Of a stretch of DNA of 64,000 bases, positions 17,649-28,700 are shown piece after piece; position 1 is the stretch's first letter, and each line of letters starts with the position of its first letter. Location of the stretch: the NCBI GenBank assembly GCA_019359285.1, contig JAHHHQ010000038.1:62001-126000 (forward strand). Direction: 5' to 3'. Position numbers and translations under genes: made by a program. The DNA is from Nodosilinea sp. WJT8-NPBG4 (GTDB taxonomy: Bacteria; Cyanobacteriota; Cyanobacteriia; Phormidesmidales; Phormidesmidaceae). Under the pieces are notes generated by a model. The model did not search any database. It saw nothing but the letters and a program-made list of their open reading frames with translations, and was not told the origin of the DNA.

Positions 17649-19391
17649 ATGCCTACCAGAATCCACGGTGCCGAATACTCCATCCAGAAAATTTTCTGTG
17701 ATGACTTCGTCTTCTCAATTCCTCTCTACCAGCGTCCTTATGCTTGGGACATTGAGCAAGCAGGAGCTTTACTAGATGATTTGCTAACTTTTCTTGGAGA
17801 TAGTACTGTTTCTATTGATGAGTTAAGTCCTTATTTTTTAGGCAGCATCGTTTTAATTAAATCAGATGGAGCACCACAGGCGGAAGTGGTCGATGGTCAA
17901 CAGCGTTTAACAACCCTTGCCATCCTCATCGCAGCCTTGCGCGAAGTCCTGCCTACTGATCGAAAGCCTGAGAAGCTCACTAAGTTCTTATACGAAGAAG
18001 GTGACGAGTTTACTGGAACAAAAAATCGCTATCGGCTAACCCTTAGAGAACGAGATGCGGTCTTCTTCCAAAAATATATACAAGATAAAGGCGGTCTCCA
18101 GAAACTTCTCGAATTGAAAGATGCTGTCTTGCCTGATAGTCAGGCTCATATTCGTGACAACGCCTTATACCTACTGGCTAACCTGCAAAAATTGTCTGAT
18201 GAGAAATGTTTCAGACTAGCTCAATTTCTTATTACCGGTTGCCTGTTAGTAGTTGTATCTACACCAGATATGGAATCGGCTTATCGAATCTTCTCTGTAC
18301 TAAATGATCGGGGTTTAGATCTATCTCACAGTGACATTCTCAAATCCGAGATTATTGGCAAAATCTCTCAAGACAAACAAGAGCAATACAATCGGCTTTG
18401 GGAAGATACCGAAGTCATGCTAGGGCGTGATACCTTCCAAGGCTTGTTCTCTCATATTCGGATGATCTATCAAAAAGCGAAGCAGAAAGACTCTGTCCTG
18501 AAAGAAATCCGGGAGTTTGTGAAGCCCAGTGAAAACCCCATCTACTTCATTGATGAAGTGCTATGCCCAGCCGCTCAAGCTTATGCTGACATTCAAGATT
18601 GCTGCTATACAAGCAACCAGGATGCAAAAGCTATTAACACCTACTTTAGTTACCTCAACCGTATTGATAACGCTGACTGGCTACCGCCTGCGATCGCCTA
18701 CCTCTCCAAGCACCGCCACCAGCCCGACAAAATACTCACCTTCTTCAAAGACCTTGATCGCCTCGCCTCTGGCCTGATGATTCGGCGAGCCGACATCAAC
18801 GAACGGATGCGCCGCTACAGCACCCTCCTCACCTGGATCGAAGAGGGCCAAGACTTGAGCCAGCCCGACTCTTCCTTGCATCTCACCACTGAAGAATGCC
18901 AGGCCATTATTCAACGTCTAAACGGCCCACTTTACTTGGAGACTAAAATTCGGCTTTATGTATTGCTTCGCCTAGATCAGTATCTGGCTGACGGTGATGC
19001 GGTATATAACTATTCCCGGATTACTGTAGAGCACGTATTACCCCAAAATCCATCTCAAGGCAGCCAGTGGTTAGAGTGGTTTCCTGACGAAGATGCACGG
19101 CGAGGCTATGTACATTGCTTAGGAAATTTGACCTTACTGCCTGGCCACATTAACGGCAGTGCCCAGAACTACGACTTTGCAAAGAAAAAGGATAAATATT
19201 TCAAGAAGCGGAAAAATAATTTATCTGAAGGCAGTATTTCATCATTTGTTCTTACTACTCAAGTATTAAATACTGCCGAATGGACACCCAGCGTTATTGA
19301 GAAGCGTCAGGCAGAGCTAGTCACGGCATTTAAGGAACTCTGGCGCTTGAAAGAATCCGCTCCTGTATCTCAACCTGCAACAGTGGCTTAG
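17649..19391 (+). CDS. GmrSD-type DUF262/DUF1524 modification-dependent nuclease
   Basis: The 580-residue protein combines the two halves of GmrSD type IV restriction enzymes, which cut DNA carrying modified (for example glucosylated) bases. The N-terminal DUF262 part has the IPLYQRPYAWD motif (about residues 23-33) and the ParB/Srx-like VVDGQQRLTTLAIL motif (about 80-93). The C-terminal DUF1524 part has the HNH-type nuclease signature VEHVLPQNP (about 459), followed by LGNLTLL and the N...K residues of the finger. Length and motifs are complete and there is no sign of decay. It stands alone, with no operon overlap on either side. Confidence 0.88.
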   Translation: MPTRIHGAEYSIQKIFCDDFVFSIPLYQRPYAWDIEQAGALLDDLLTFLGDSTVSIDELSPYFLGSIVLIKSDGAPQAEVVDGQQRLTTLAILIAALREVLPTDRKPEKLTKFLYEEGDEFTGTKNRYRLTLRERDAVFFQKYIQDKGGLQKLLELKDAVLPDSQAHIRDNALYLLANLQKLSDEKCFRLAQFLITGCLLVVVSTPDMESAYRIFSVLNDRGLDLSHSDILKSEIIGKISQDKQEQYNRLWEDTEVMLGRDTFQGLFSHIRMIYQKAKQKDSVLKEIREFVKPSENPIYFIDEVLCPAAQAYADIQDCCYTSNQDAKAINTYFSYLNRIDNADWLPPAIAYLSKHRHQPDKILTFFKDLDRLASGLMIRRADINERMRRYSTLLTWIEEGQDLSQPDSSLHLTTEECQAIIQRLNGPLYLETKIRLYVLLRLDQYLADGDAVYNYSRITVEHVLPQNPSQGSQWLEWFPDEDARRGYVHCLGNLTLLPGHINGSAQNYDFAKKKDKYFKKRKNNLSEGSISSFVLTTQVLNTAEWTPSVIEKRQAELVTAFKELWRLKESAPVSQPATVA

Positions 19392-19508
19392 CATTCATTT
19401 ACTCGTAGTTCTAACTCCTTCGGCAATAAAGGAGGTAGCCCAGAGCAAACGTTAGAGTTTGAGAAGAATTTAGCCCTCAATTCTCCCCAGCATCGCACCT
19501 TAGCCCCT

Positions 19509-19838
19509 ATGAACGCCAAACTTGTAGAATCTCTCGTTCAGGCGATCGAGTCCTTACCCCCCGAGGACTATGCCCTGTTTCAAGAACAGCTCGCCACCCG
19601 AAGCGTGCAGAAAACACCAGGGGTTTGTGGTGGCCATGCCCGCATCCGCAGTACCCGCATCCCCATCTGGACGCTCATCTCCCTCCAGCACCAAGGAGCC
19701 GACGATGATGAGCTGCTGCACAATTTCCCTAGCCTGACCCCTTTTGATCTGACCGTGGTACGGGCTTACTATGCCAGCCATACCGAGGAGATCGACAACG
19801 CGATCGCCGACCTCCACGACGACGATCTAGATGGCTAG
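19509..19838 (+). CDS. DUF433 antitoxin
   Basis: This 109-residue protein carries the DUF433 core (GVCGGHARIRSTRIPIWTL, then DDDELLHNFPSLTPFDLTVV). It overlaps the next gene by eight bases, the standard arrangement for DUF433 antitoxins with DUF5615 toxins. An N-terminal extension of about 40 residues rich in Q and E precedes the core. It is a second, divergent copy of the family present as an orphan at 5274-5561. Confidence 0.83.
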   Translation: MNAKLVESLVQAIESLPPEDYALFQEQLATRSVQKTPGVCGGHARIRSTRIPIWTLISLQHQGADDDELLHNFPSLTPFDLTVVRAYYASHTEEIDNAIADLHDDDLDG

Positions 19839-20220
19839 GTTCTACTCCAACGAAAACTTGCCCATCGACCTGGTAGAAGCCCTGCGCCAGCTTAACCACG
19901 ACGTACTCACCTCTTACGAAGCCGGGCGAGCTAACCAGAACATTCCAGACCAAGAGGTGCTGGCCTTTGCCACCGCCGATCGCCGCTGCGTCGTCACCCT
20001 CAACCGCCAAGACTTTATTGCCCTACACCGCAGCGGTACTGCCCACAGCGGCATCATCATTTGCAAAGAAGACCGCGACTATCAGGGACAGGCCCAGACC
20101 CTCCACAGCTATGTAGAAACGTCAGGTCAAGATTTGAGCGATCGCCTCATCCGCATACAAAAGCAGAACCAACCTAAGGCCAAAGCCCAAGTCTTTGTTG
20201 CCAAAGTCTATTCCAGATAA
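19831..20220 (+). CDS. DUF5615 PIN-like toxin
   Basis: The 129-residue protein matches the DUF5615/Mut7-C-like PIN fold: FYSNENLPIDLVEALRQLNHDV at the start, an IPDQEVLAFA segment, and VTLNRQDFIALH, which corresponds to the conserved TxDxDF strand. Members are presumed RNases neutralised by the preceding DUF433 protein. In this copy the strand reads NRQDF rather than DxDF, so one acidic active-site residue is replaced by Asn; the effect is unknown. Starts at ATG 19831 within the antitoxin gene. Confidence 0.78.
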   Translation: MARFYSNENLPIDLVEALRQLNHDVLTSYEAGRANQNIPDQEVLAFATADRRCVVTLNRQDFIALHRSGTAHSGIIICKEDRDYQGQAQTLHSYVETSGQDLSDRLIRIQKQNQPKAKAQVFVAKVYSR

Positions 20221-20253
20221 ACCGTTGCCTACAGCTACCTGAGAGCCCTTGCC

Positions 20254-22724
20254 ATGACCACCTCCGCCGACATTCGCGCCACCCTGGTGGATGCCCTCAA
20301 CATTGACCTGGTCGGCCCCACCCCCCACGACACCGGCCACGCCGAGGAAATCCTCAAGCAGGCTCCATCCAAGTGGTATCTCACCGGCTTTTTGGCCCCC
20401 TTTGGCGCACCCCCCGACCTGCGCTCCGACGACGATGCCGACGACGACCTGCCCGAAGAAGTCACCACTAGCGACTCCAGCGAAGACAGCAAAACCCCTG
20501 ACAAACCCGCTGCCCGCAAAGCGTTGTTCCCCTCTTCCATGGGGCTCAGCTTCCTGCTATCGGGCAAAACCAACACCCTAGAGGCCCAAGTCACCTGGGG
20601 CGGCTACATCCCCCTGGAACCTGAAGAGGACGACCTTGAAGAAGGTCAGGGTAAATCGAAGCGCAAGAAAAAGGTAGAGCACTGGCAGCGGGTACCCCAG
20701 CAGGCCACCCTCACCGTCCCCATTGAAGAACGCCCCGAGCCCTTCGCCATCGACATCCCCGGTGGCAGTGGCCTCAATCTGGTAGTCACCTGCCGCCCCG
20801 TATTGGATGACCGCTTCCCCTACGGAACCAAGGCGGTATCGGTGTTTTTGGTCAACTATCGCCAGGTGGCCTCTGGGGAGCGCGATGCCACCTTTGCCTT
20901 TCAAACCCACCTCAGCATCTGCTGCCCTGAGGGGTTTGTGCCCCGGCCCGACCCCCGCGGCGTCAGCACCGACGACTGGGATGAGGCCGTCGCCGCTCTC
21001 CAGTACCGCGATGACTACGAATTTGCCGTGGGCCATAACGTCTCGGCCCTGGCCCTAGATCCCCAGGGCAGCCGCTGCACCGAAGTCTGCACCACCTGGA
21101 TTCCCATCGCTGAAGTGCCCCGGGTAGCCCCAACCGCCCCAAAAGGGGTACAGCTGGGCATGGAATCTCTGGCCCTCGCCCCCAATGCTGCCACCATTCG
21201 CGGCATGGTGGGGCCACTGGTCACCGAGTACCGCGCCTGGATTGCTACTCAGCGGGCCGTAGCGATTAGCCCTCAGGAGGCTGCCAATGTGGCCAGAGAC
21301 CTGCTGGATCGAGCGAGTCGGGTCTGCGATCGCATCGAAGCCGGTCTCAATGCTCTACAAGACCCCCAGGTGCTAGAGGCGTTTCAGATGGCCAATCGGG
21401 CGATCGCCACCGCCCGCCGCCGCCAGCTCAGCCAAGAAGAGGGCCACCCCCCCGAGAGCTTTTCAGAACCCACCTGGCGGCCCTTCCAGCTCGCCTTCAT
21501 TTTGCTCAACCTGGTGGGGCTGGCCGACCCCAGCCATGGCGATCGCGAAGTGGTAGACCTGCTGTTCTTCCCCACCGGCGGCGGTAAGACCGAAGCCTAC
21601 CTGGGCCTGGCCGCCTTCACCCTAATTTTGCGGCGGCTCAAGCACCCCGGCATCCAGGCCGCTGGCATGAGCGTGCTGATGCGCTACACCCTGCGACTGC
21701 TCACCCTCGACCAGCTAGAGCGGGCATCACGGCTGATCTGTGCCCTAGAGCTAGAGCGGCAAAAGGTGCCCGAAAAACTGGGCACCTGGCCCTTTGAAAT
21801 CGGCCTTTGGGTGGGCCAAGGAGCCACCCCCAACCGCATGGGCGAACGCGGCAAAAAAGATGAATATTCAGCCCGCGATCGCACTCTGGACTATAAGCGC
21901 GACAGCAAGAGCCAACCCTGCCCCATTCCCCTAGAGCGCTGCCCCTGGTGCGGCGAAGGATTTACCACCAACTCCTTCCAGCTCTTACCCACAGAAGACG
22001 CCCCCAAGACCCTCAAGATTGTCTGCGTCAACCGCAGCTGCGATTTCCGCAGCCGCAATCCCCTCCCCATCCTGGCCGTAGACGAACCGATCTACCGGCG
22101 TCTGCCCTGCTTCATCATCGCCACGGTCGATAAATTTGCGGCCCTACCCTGGGTCGGTCAGACCGGAGCCCTGTTTGGCCACGTCACCCACTACCAAGAC
22201 GGCGAAGGCTTCTATAGCCCTGGCGACTCCACGATTGCGGGACGCCCCTTAGAGGGCTATCTTCCGCCGCCTGACCTGATCATTCAGGATGAGTTGCACC
22301 TGATTTCTGGCCCCCTGGGAACGATGGTAGGGCTATACGAAACAGCGATTGATACTCTGTGCTGCCGAGAAGAGCATGGCCACACCATTCGCCCCAAGGT
22401 GATTGCCTCCACGGCCACCGTGCGTCGGGCCAGCCGCCAGATTCAGGCTCTCTTTGGCCGCAGCCAAGTCGATATCTTTCCGCCCCCTGGCCCCGATCGC
22501 CACGATTCCTTTTTCGCTAAAACCGATTTTGGGGTGCCCGGTCGGCTCTACGTGGGGGTTGCCGCCCAGGGCCGCAGCTTGAAAGTAATTTTGCTGCGGT
22601 CGTATTTGGCCCTGCTGGCCGCCGCCCAAAAACAGTGGGTAGAAGCCGGGGGTAAACGCAACAAAGACAACCCCGCTGACCCCTACATGACCTTAATGGG
22701 CTACTTCAACTCCCTGCGAGAGCT
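20254..22724 (+). pseudogene. drmA: DISARM helicase DrmA, 3' end missing
   Basis: DrmA is the DISARM core helicase that, with DrmB, binds incoming phage DNA. The N-terminal region and first helicase lobe are present: FFPTGGGKTEAYLGL (Walker A, about residue 450), a zinc-ribbon pair CPWC...CVNRSC (about 565-595), LIIQDELHLISGPLG (Walker B, about 675) and IASTATVRRASRQI (motif III, about 715). The second lobe (motifs IV-VI) is absent. After YFNSLREL the frame enters antisense sequence of a cellulose synthase gene and stops at 22794. Family members are well over 1000 residues; here only about 823 are genuine. drmB and drmC, normally next, are missing from the window. Confidence 0.87.
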
Positions 22725-24298
22725 TCCCGCCGCAGCACCGCATTGGTGCCCGTGTAAAAGGCTGAATTCATGCCATCTTTGCCCTGCTGGATAGGGCCGT
22801 AGAACAGGTGAGCATCGTGGCCAAAGGGGTCGCCCTGGGGCAGGTTATAAAAGGCCTGGGGCGTTTGCACAAAGGCAATTTGGTTGTCCTCATACTGGCC
22901 CCGATCGAGGTTGAAATCCAAGAAGTAGGGCAGCACCCGCTGCATAAACTGGGGTTTGGGAATGTGATCGGCATCTAGGGTGAGCACAAAGTCGCCCTGG
23001 GTTTCGCCAGAAAACAGGGCGTGGTTGATGTTGCCGGCCTTGGCATGGTGGGGGCGGCCCTTGGGTTTTTCTCTGGCAATGTAGCGACAGCGAGCCAGAT
23101 CGGCTAGCTGGTAAGTCTTTTGCTCGATCTGGGCCTGTAGAGACTGCCTTTGGGCCGTCAAGATCGCCGTGGTGCTGGGCTGATCGGGCTGGCTCAGGCG
23201 CAGCAGCTGGTGCAGGCTCTGGAGCTGGCCAAGGCGCTGGCTGCGATCGCTCTGGTCGGGAGATAGCCCCTCGCGCTGGGGTTCATACCGTTTGATGAGC
23301 AGCAGACAGTTGCGGTCATCGTCTGAGCGAAAGTAGGATAAATCATCGACTACCTGCCGCAAAATTGTCAGGCCGCGACCGCGCTCAGCCCAGTCATCCA
23401 CTGGCTCAGCATGGGTGTGCAAATAACCTTCTAGATCAAAGGGGCTGCCCAAATCCCAGATGCGCAGCAGTACCCCATAGTTGAGAATGGCTGCTTCTAG
23501 CTCAATCGGCGTTTCTGCTGGCAGGTCTTTGTGGGCGTGGTACAGGGCATTGTCAAACCCTTCCCCTAGAGCGGTTTGGCAAGCCAGCCACACCTGAGCA
23601 GGTAGATCGGCGGGGCGCAGCTGGTCAAACCAGGCTATGACCTGTGGCAACACCTCAGGCTGAGACGGCACCCTCAATCTATGCTGGCTCAGCCCTTGCT
23701 CTACTTCCGCTATGTCTTGTTGCAAAGCCTCGATCTGACGCAGGCGGGCCGTGAGCCGGTGGCGCTGGGCATCGAGGGCGGCCGCCGCTGCCCGCAAGGG
23801 GGGCGATTGCAGGTCGAGCACACACAGCCGCTCAGACAGCGCTCGAATATCGGCAGCGTTGCCGTCATCTAAGATGTACACCCGCAGATGGGTCACCGGG
23901 TAATCCATGGCCAGGGCAGCCAGGGTGGTTCGCTCGACGATGTCGGCGGGTTCGTTGTAGCAGGTAATAAAAACGTCAACAGTGGGGTACTGCTCTGGCG
24001 CTAGAGGCGTCAGGAGCTGATTGAGCGATCGCACCTGACGCTGAATTGGTCGCCACAGCCCTACCAAAAACAGCACGCCGCCAAAATACATATAGATCTC
24101 CGCCGCCAGCAGCGGCAGGGCCAGCCACAGCGCCGTCTGGCCAATCGACTGGGTGATGCGCCAGTGCAGATACCATCCCCCCAAAATCAGGTTGATGACC
24201 ACCAGGTAGCGAAACAGGAGGGTGCGATCGCGCAGTTGTATTCGCCGATTGCGCCTCAACGGTAACGGGTCTGTCAACACTGCTGTAGTGCCGCTCAT
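22706..24298 (-). pseudogene. Cellulose-synthase-like glycosyltransferase 2, 3' end missing
   Basis: A BcsA-like membrane GT2 gene. Two N-terminal membrane segments are followed by DVFITCYNEP, then YILDDGNAAD (first Asp motif), PKGRPHHAKAGNINHALF, DFVLTLDADHIPKPQF (DxD), QTPQAFYN and FYTGTNAVLRREAL. The TED and QxxRW motifs, the remaining membrane segments and any PilZ domain are lost because the gene ends at the junction with drmA. About 230 residues separate the DDG motif from the KAGN motif, where BcsA has only about 40. I start at ATG 24298; the frame extends upstream only to a TTG at 24397. Catalysis is not expected from this remnant. Confidence 0.83.
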
Positions 24299-24511
24299 GG
24301 GCAAAAACCTATCGAGAAACGGTATATCAAGACGAGGTACCTCTATGGACAGGGCAAACAGCCATAGAGCGCCATTGTCTGGGAAGAATAGCTGCAATCC
24401 CCTCCAAGGTTACCCACACCGATTTTTTCCCCACCAAGGGTTTACCAGTTTTCCTGACTTAGTACCCACGGCTGCCGTAGGGATTAACCAACCTGTCAAT
24501 GCTGCAATTCA

Positions 24512-25672
24512 ATGACATTCATTTTTAGATTTGCTCCATGCTTCAGTGTCGCTGCTCTTCTGGGGGTAGCTAGCCTCTGTCCAGGTCAGGCTCAGTCCAT
24601 GCCGCTCCCCTCTGCGACTAAACCAGATATACCTCCAGCGCTGTCTGCCAAATTTTCCACTCCAGGGTCTCTGGCTCCAGAGTTCTTGCCCCTAGAGATA
24701 GATTCTGATCTGCTGAGTTCTGCCCCCGAGAACCTCAACCCTGGCCTGTTCGTGCCCCCTTCGGTACCGCCCAGCCCTCCCCCTGAGCCTGCCCTGAGCC
24801 CCGCCGATGCGCCGTTCTGGCAAATCGAAACGCTGACGGTAGACTTTCGCAATGACTTTAATAACTTTGCCCAGGGCAACCGCACCTTTGAACCGACAGT
24901 GACCGGACGGCTGGCCAACGGCGATCGCCTCAGCTTTTCCACCGGGCTCAACACCTTTAATCAGCCCGCTGTAGACCAGGTCGTTAACGTGCCCTTGAGA
25001 GCGGCGTGGACGAGCCAAATGGGTGACTTTACCACTACCCTAGGTGCCGGGGTCGATGTGTTTAACCGGCTGCCCCTGGCTCCCAACCTGACGGCCAGTA
25101 CTTCGGTACCCATTGGCCCCAGCGCTACTCTATCGTTCAACCTAGATTACGGTCCCTATAAAATCAATGCCACCAGCCTGCAAAATCAAATTGCGGCCTG
25201 GCGCTATGGCCCTAACCTGTTCTGGCAAATTACGCCTGACACCAGTCTCTTCTCCCTGGTGCGGCTGGGCAACTTTAGTGATGGTAATTGGGAGCAGCAG
25301 TCTTTTAGTCGTCTTGAGCAGCGGCTGGGAGAGTTTACCCTGGCTGCTAACCTCTTTAACTGGCAGTTCAGTCGCGATGTAGAGACTACCAGCGGCTACT
25401 TCTCGCCTCCGGATTTTTGGGTCACCAATGCCGAACTAGCCTGGCGCGGCCAGGTGTTTGAACCGGTGTCCTGTCGAGTTGCGGCCAACCTAGGCCCCCA
25501 GCACTTGCTGGGAGAATGGTCGCTTACCTACGGTTACGAGGCCCTCTGTACGGCTCAATTTAACCAGGTGGAACTAGATTTGGGCTACTCCTTTAGCACC
25601 GTTGCAGCCGGAACTGAAGGCAGCGATTACAGTAACCGCGCCCTGCGGGGACAGGTGAGAGCAACGTTTTAA
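24512..25672 (+). CDS. Outer-membrane beta-barrel protein of unknown function
   Basis: The 386-residue product begins with a signal peptide (about residues 1-28, ending near GQAQS), then a proline-rich linker (PSVPPSPPPEPA). The rest alternates polar and hydrophobic residues in short amphipathic strands, as in an outer-membrane barrel, and ends with aromatic VRATF typical of the beta-signal recognised by BamA. It is divergent from the cellulose-synthase-like gene and about 210 bases away. A role in export of that product is possible but only positional. The specific family is not recognised. Confidence 0.62.
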   Translation: MTFIFRFAPCFSVAALLGVASLCPGQAQSMPLPSATKPDIPPALSAKFSTPGSLAPEFLPLEIDSDLLSSAPENLNPGLFVPPSVPPSPPPEPALSPADAPFWQIETLTVDFRNDFNNFAQGNRTFEPTVTGRLANGDRLSFSTGLNTFNQPAVDQVVNVPLRAAWTSQMGDFTTTLGAGVDVFNRLPLAPNLTASTSVPIGPSATLSFNLDYGPYKINATSLQNQIAAWRYGPNLFWQITPDTSLFSLVRLGNFSDGNWEQQSFSRLEQRLGEFTLAANLFNWQFSRDVETTSGYFSPPDFWVTNAELAWRGQVFEPVSCRVAANLGPQHLLGEWSLTYGYEALCTAQFNQVELDLGYSFSTVAAGTEGSDYSNRALRGQVRATF

Positions 25673-25736
25673 CCAAGGGCGTAAGGCCTTTATCACAGTT
25701 ATACTCTCACTTCTTTCATTGATAAGGCTCTTAACC

Positions 25737-28700
25737 ATGCAGACTCCCCTGCCAGCTAACGAAGATCAGCGGCTAGCGGCCCTTCTGGGCTATGACATTC
25801 TCGATACCTAGGCCGAAGCCGCCTTTGATGATCTGGCTAAGCTGGCGGCCTACGTCTGTGGCACACCCATCGCCTTGGTTAGCCTAATTGATCAAAACCG
25901 CCAGTGGTTTAAGGCCCGGGTTGGCTTAGACACTCCCGAAACCAGCCGAGATGTGGCGTTTTGTGCCCACGCCATTCTCGAACCTGACGTGTTCAAAGTG
26001 CCTGATGCCTTAGAAGATCAGCGCTTTGTCACTAACCCTCTGGTGACGGGGGAGCCCCACATCCGCAGTTATTACGGAGTGCCGCTGGTGACTGAGGCCG
26101 GGCACGCCCTCGGCACCCTTTGCGTGCTTGACCGCTTTCCCAAGGATTTGACAGAGCAGCAGCTAGAGGTGCTGGAGGCGATCGCCCATCAGGTGATGAG
26201 CCAGCTAGAACTGCGCCGCAGCCTCAAGGCTCTAGCTCAAACCATGGCCGAGCGTGAGCAGACCGAAACTGAGTACCGTGATTTATTTGAAAATGCGATC
26301 GAAGGTTTCTACCGCACCACCCCAGGCGGCGGCTACCTGAGGGTTAACCCGATGATGGCCCAGATTTTGGGCTACGACTCGGCCGACCAGATGGTCGCCA
26401 AGGTGACCAATATAGAGCAGCAGATCTACGTCAGATCGGCCAATCGACAGCGGTTTATGCGCCAGGTGGAGTTAAAGGGACGGATTGCAGAGTTTGAATC
26501 TCAGGTTTACCGTCAGGACGGTGACATCATTTGGATCTCTGAAAATGCCCGTCTGGTATATGACGCTGAGGGCACTGCGGTGGGCTATGAGGGCAGCGTT
26601 ACTGACATTAGCGATCGCAAGCGCACTGAGCAGCGGCTCCAGGCCCAATATGCGATCGCGCGCATCTTAGCCAAAACAGCCACCCTCGAAGGCGCAGCGA
26701 CCAAAATGTTGCAGGCCATCTGCGGCAGTTTGGGTTGGGCAGCCGGCGAACTCTGGTTAGTTAACCCGGACAGTAGTGGATTACAGTGCCTCTCTAGCTG
26801 GTGCCGCCACCAGCCCCGTCTGGAAGAATTTACTCAACTCACGCAGCAGCTGCCAATCTCAACCGGCATTGGCATTCCCCAGCGAGTGTGGGAGCAAGCC
26901 GCCCCTCAATGGATCAGCGACGTCCCCAAGGCCGACTACTGCCCTAGGGCTGGCAGTACAACTAAAGCCGGTCTTCGCAGCGCCTTTGGCTTCCCGATTA
27001 TCTATAAAGACAACGTGATGGGCGTAATGGTGTTTTTTAGCACCCAGATACAGCCCTTAGATCAAGATTTAGAGAACATGCTGATGGCAGCCGGTAACCA
27101 GGTGGGCCAGTTCATCCAGCGTAAACAGGCAGAACAAGCGCTGCAAGAGAGTGAACGGCGCTTCCGCACCCTGTCACGCTTTGCCCCTGTAGGGATTTTT
27201 CTTACAGATGCTGAGGGTCAGTGCACCTACGTCAACGATCGCTGGTGCCAGGTGGCTCAAATTCAACCTGAGCAGGCTCTGGGCTCTGGCTGGTCAGCAG
27301 CAGTGCATCCCCAAGACCGGCAACGAGTGCTGACTGAATGGCATCGGGTGGCCCAGACTGGCGAGGAGTTTGCCCTAGAATTTCGGTTCGCAGGACAGGG
27401 CGAAACCGTTGTCTGGGTATTTGGTCAAGCTATGCCGCTGCTCGATGGAAACGGCCAAGTGAAAGGCTTTATCGGCACTATTAGCGACATTACCGCCCAC
27501 AAACAAGCTGAGACCAAACTGCAAAATCAAAATTTGGCTCTAGAGCAGGCCAGACAGGTGGCTGACCAAGCTAATCAGGCCAAGGGCGACTTTCTAGCCA
27601 CCATGAGCCATGAAATTCGCACGCCTATGAATGCGGTTATTGGCATGACTGGGCTGCTGCTTGACATGGAACTGACGCCAACCCAGCAAGAATACATCGA
27701 AATCATTCGTTCCAGCGGAGAGTCGCTGCTGACGATCATCAACGATATTTTAGACTTCTCAAAAATTGAGTCGGGCAAGCTAGACCTCGAGCAACAGCCT
27801 TTTGATCTAGGAACCTGTCTTGAGGAAGCGCTAGATTTGCTTGCCCCCAAAGCCACTGAAAAAGATCTGGAGCTAGCCTATCTAACCGGCCCCGATGTGC
27901 CCAAAATCTTGCTAGGAGACGTGACTCGGCTGCGGCAAATTTTGGTGAACCTGATTAACAATGCCGTCAAATTTACTGAGCGAGGAGAGGTGGTCGTCAC
28001 GGTCGAAGCTCGACTGCTAGAGACTGTTTCCCGTGATCCAGCCCAGGCCCAGGCTGCTCCTCTGGTTGAACTTCAGTTCGCGGTTAAAGATACCGGCATT
28101 GGCATCCCAGCCGATAAGCGAGAGCGGCTGTTTAAAGCCTTTAGCCAAGTCGATTCGTCAACCACGCGCCACTACGGCGGTACCGGGTTGGGCCTGGTAA
28201 TCAGCCGCAAACTGAGCGAATTGATGGGCGGCAGGATGTGGGTTGAAAGCCAACCGGGGGTAGGCTCAACCTTTTACTTCACTCTAATGGCCTCAGTTGG
28301 CCCTCAACCAGAGGTGCCTACCGCTAACGCTCTAGCCGGTAGACGGGTTTTGATTGTCGATGACAGCGCCATTAATCGACAAATTTTGATGCAGCGAGCC
28401 CATGGATGGCACATGCACCCGGTAGCTGCGGCCTCTGGCGCTGAGGCCTTGGCGCTTTTGCAGCAGGATAAGCCCTTTGATTTAGCCATCTTAGATATGC
28501 AAATGCCGGCAATGGATGGACTGTCCCTGGCTGCCCATATTCGAGCATTGCCCAGGTACGCCCACTTGCTGCTGATCATGCTGACCTCCATGGGCAAACC
28601 TGAGCACATGTCCCCAGCCGATCAGAGCCGCTTTGCGGCCTTTCTCAACAAGCCCATTAAAACAGCCCAGCTCTACACGGTGTTAGCCCGTGCCCTAAAA

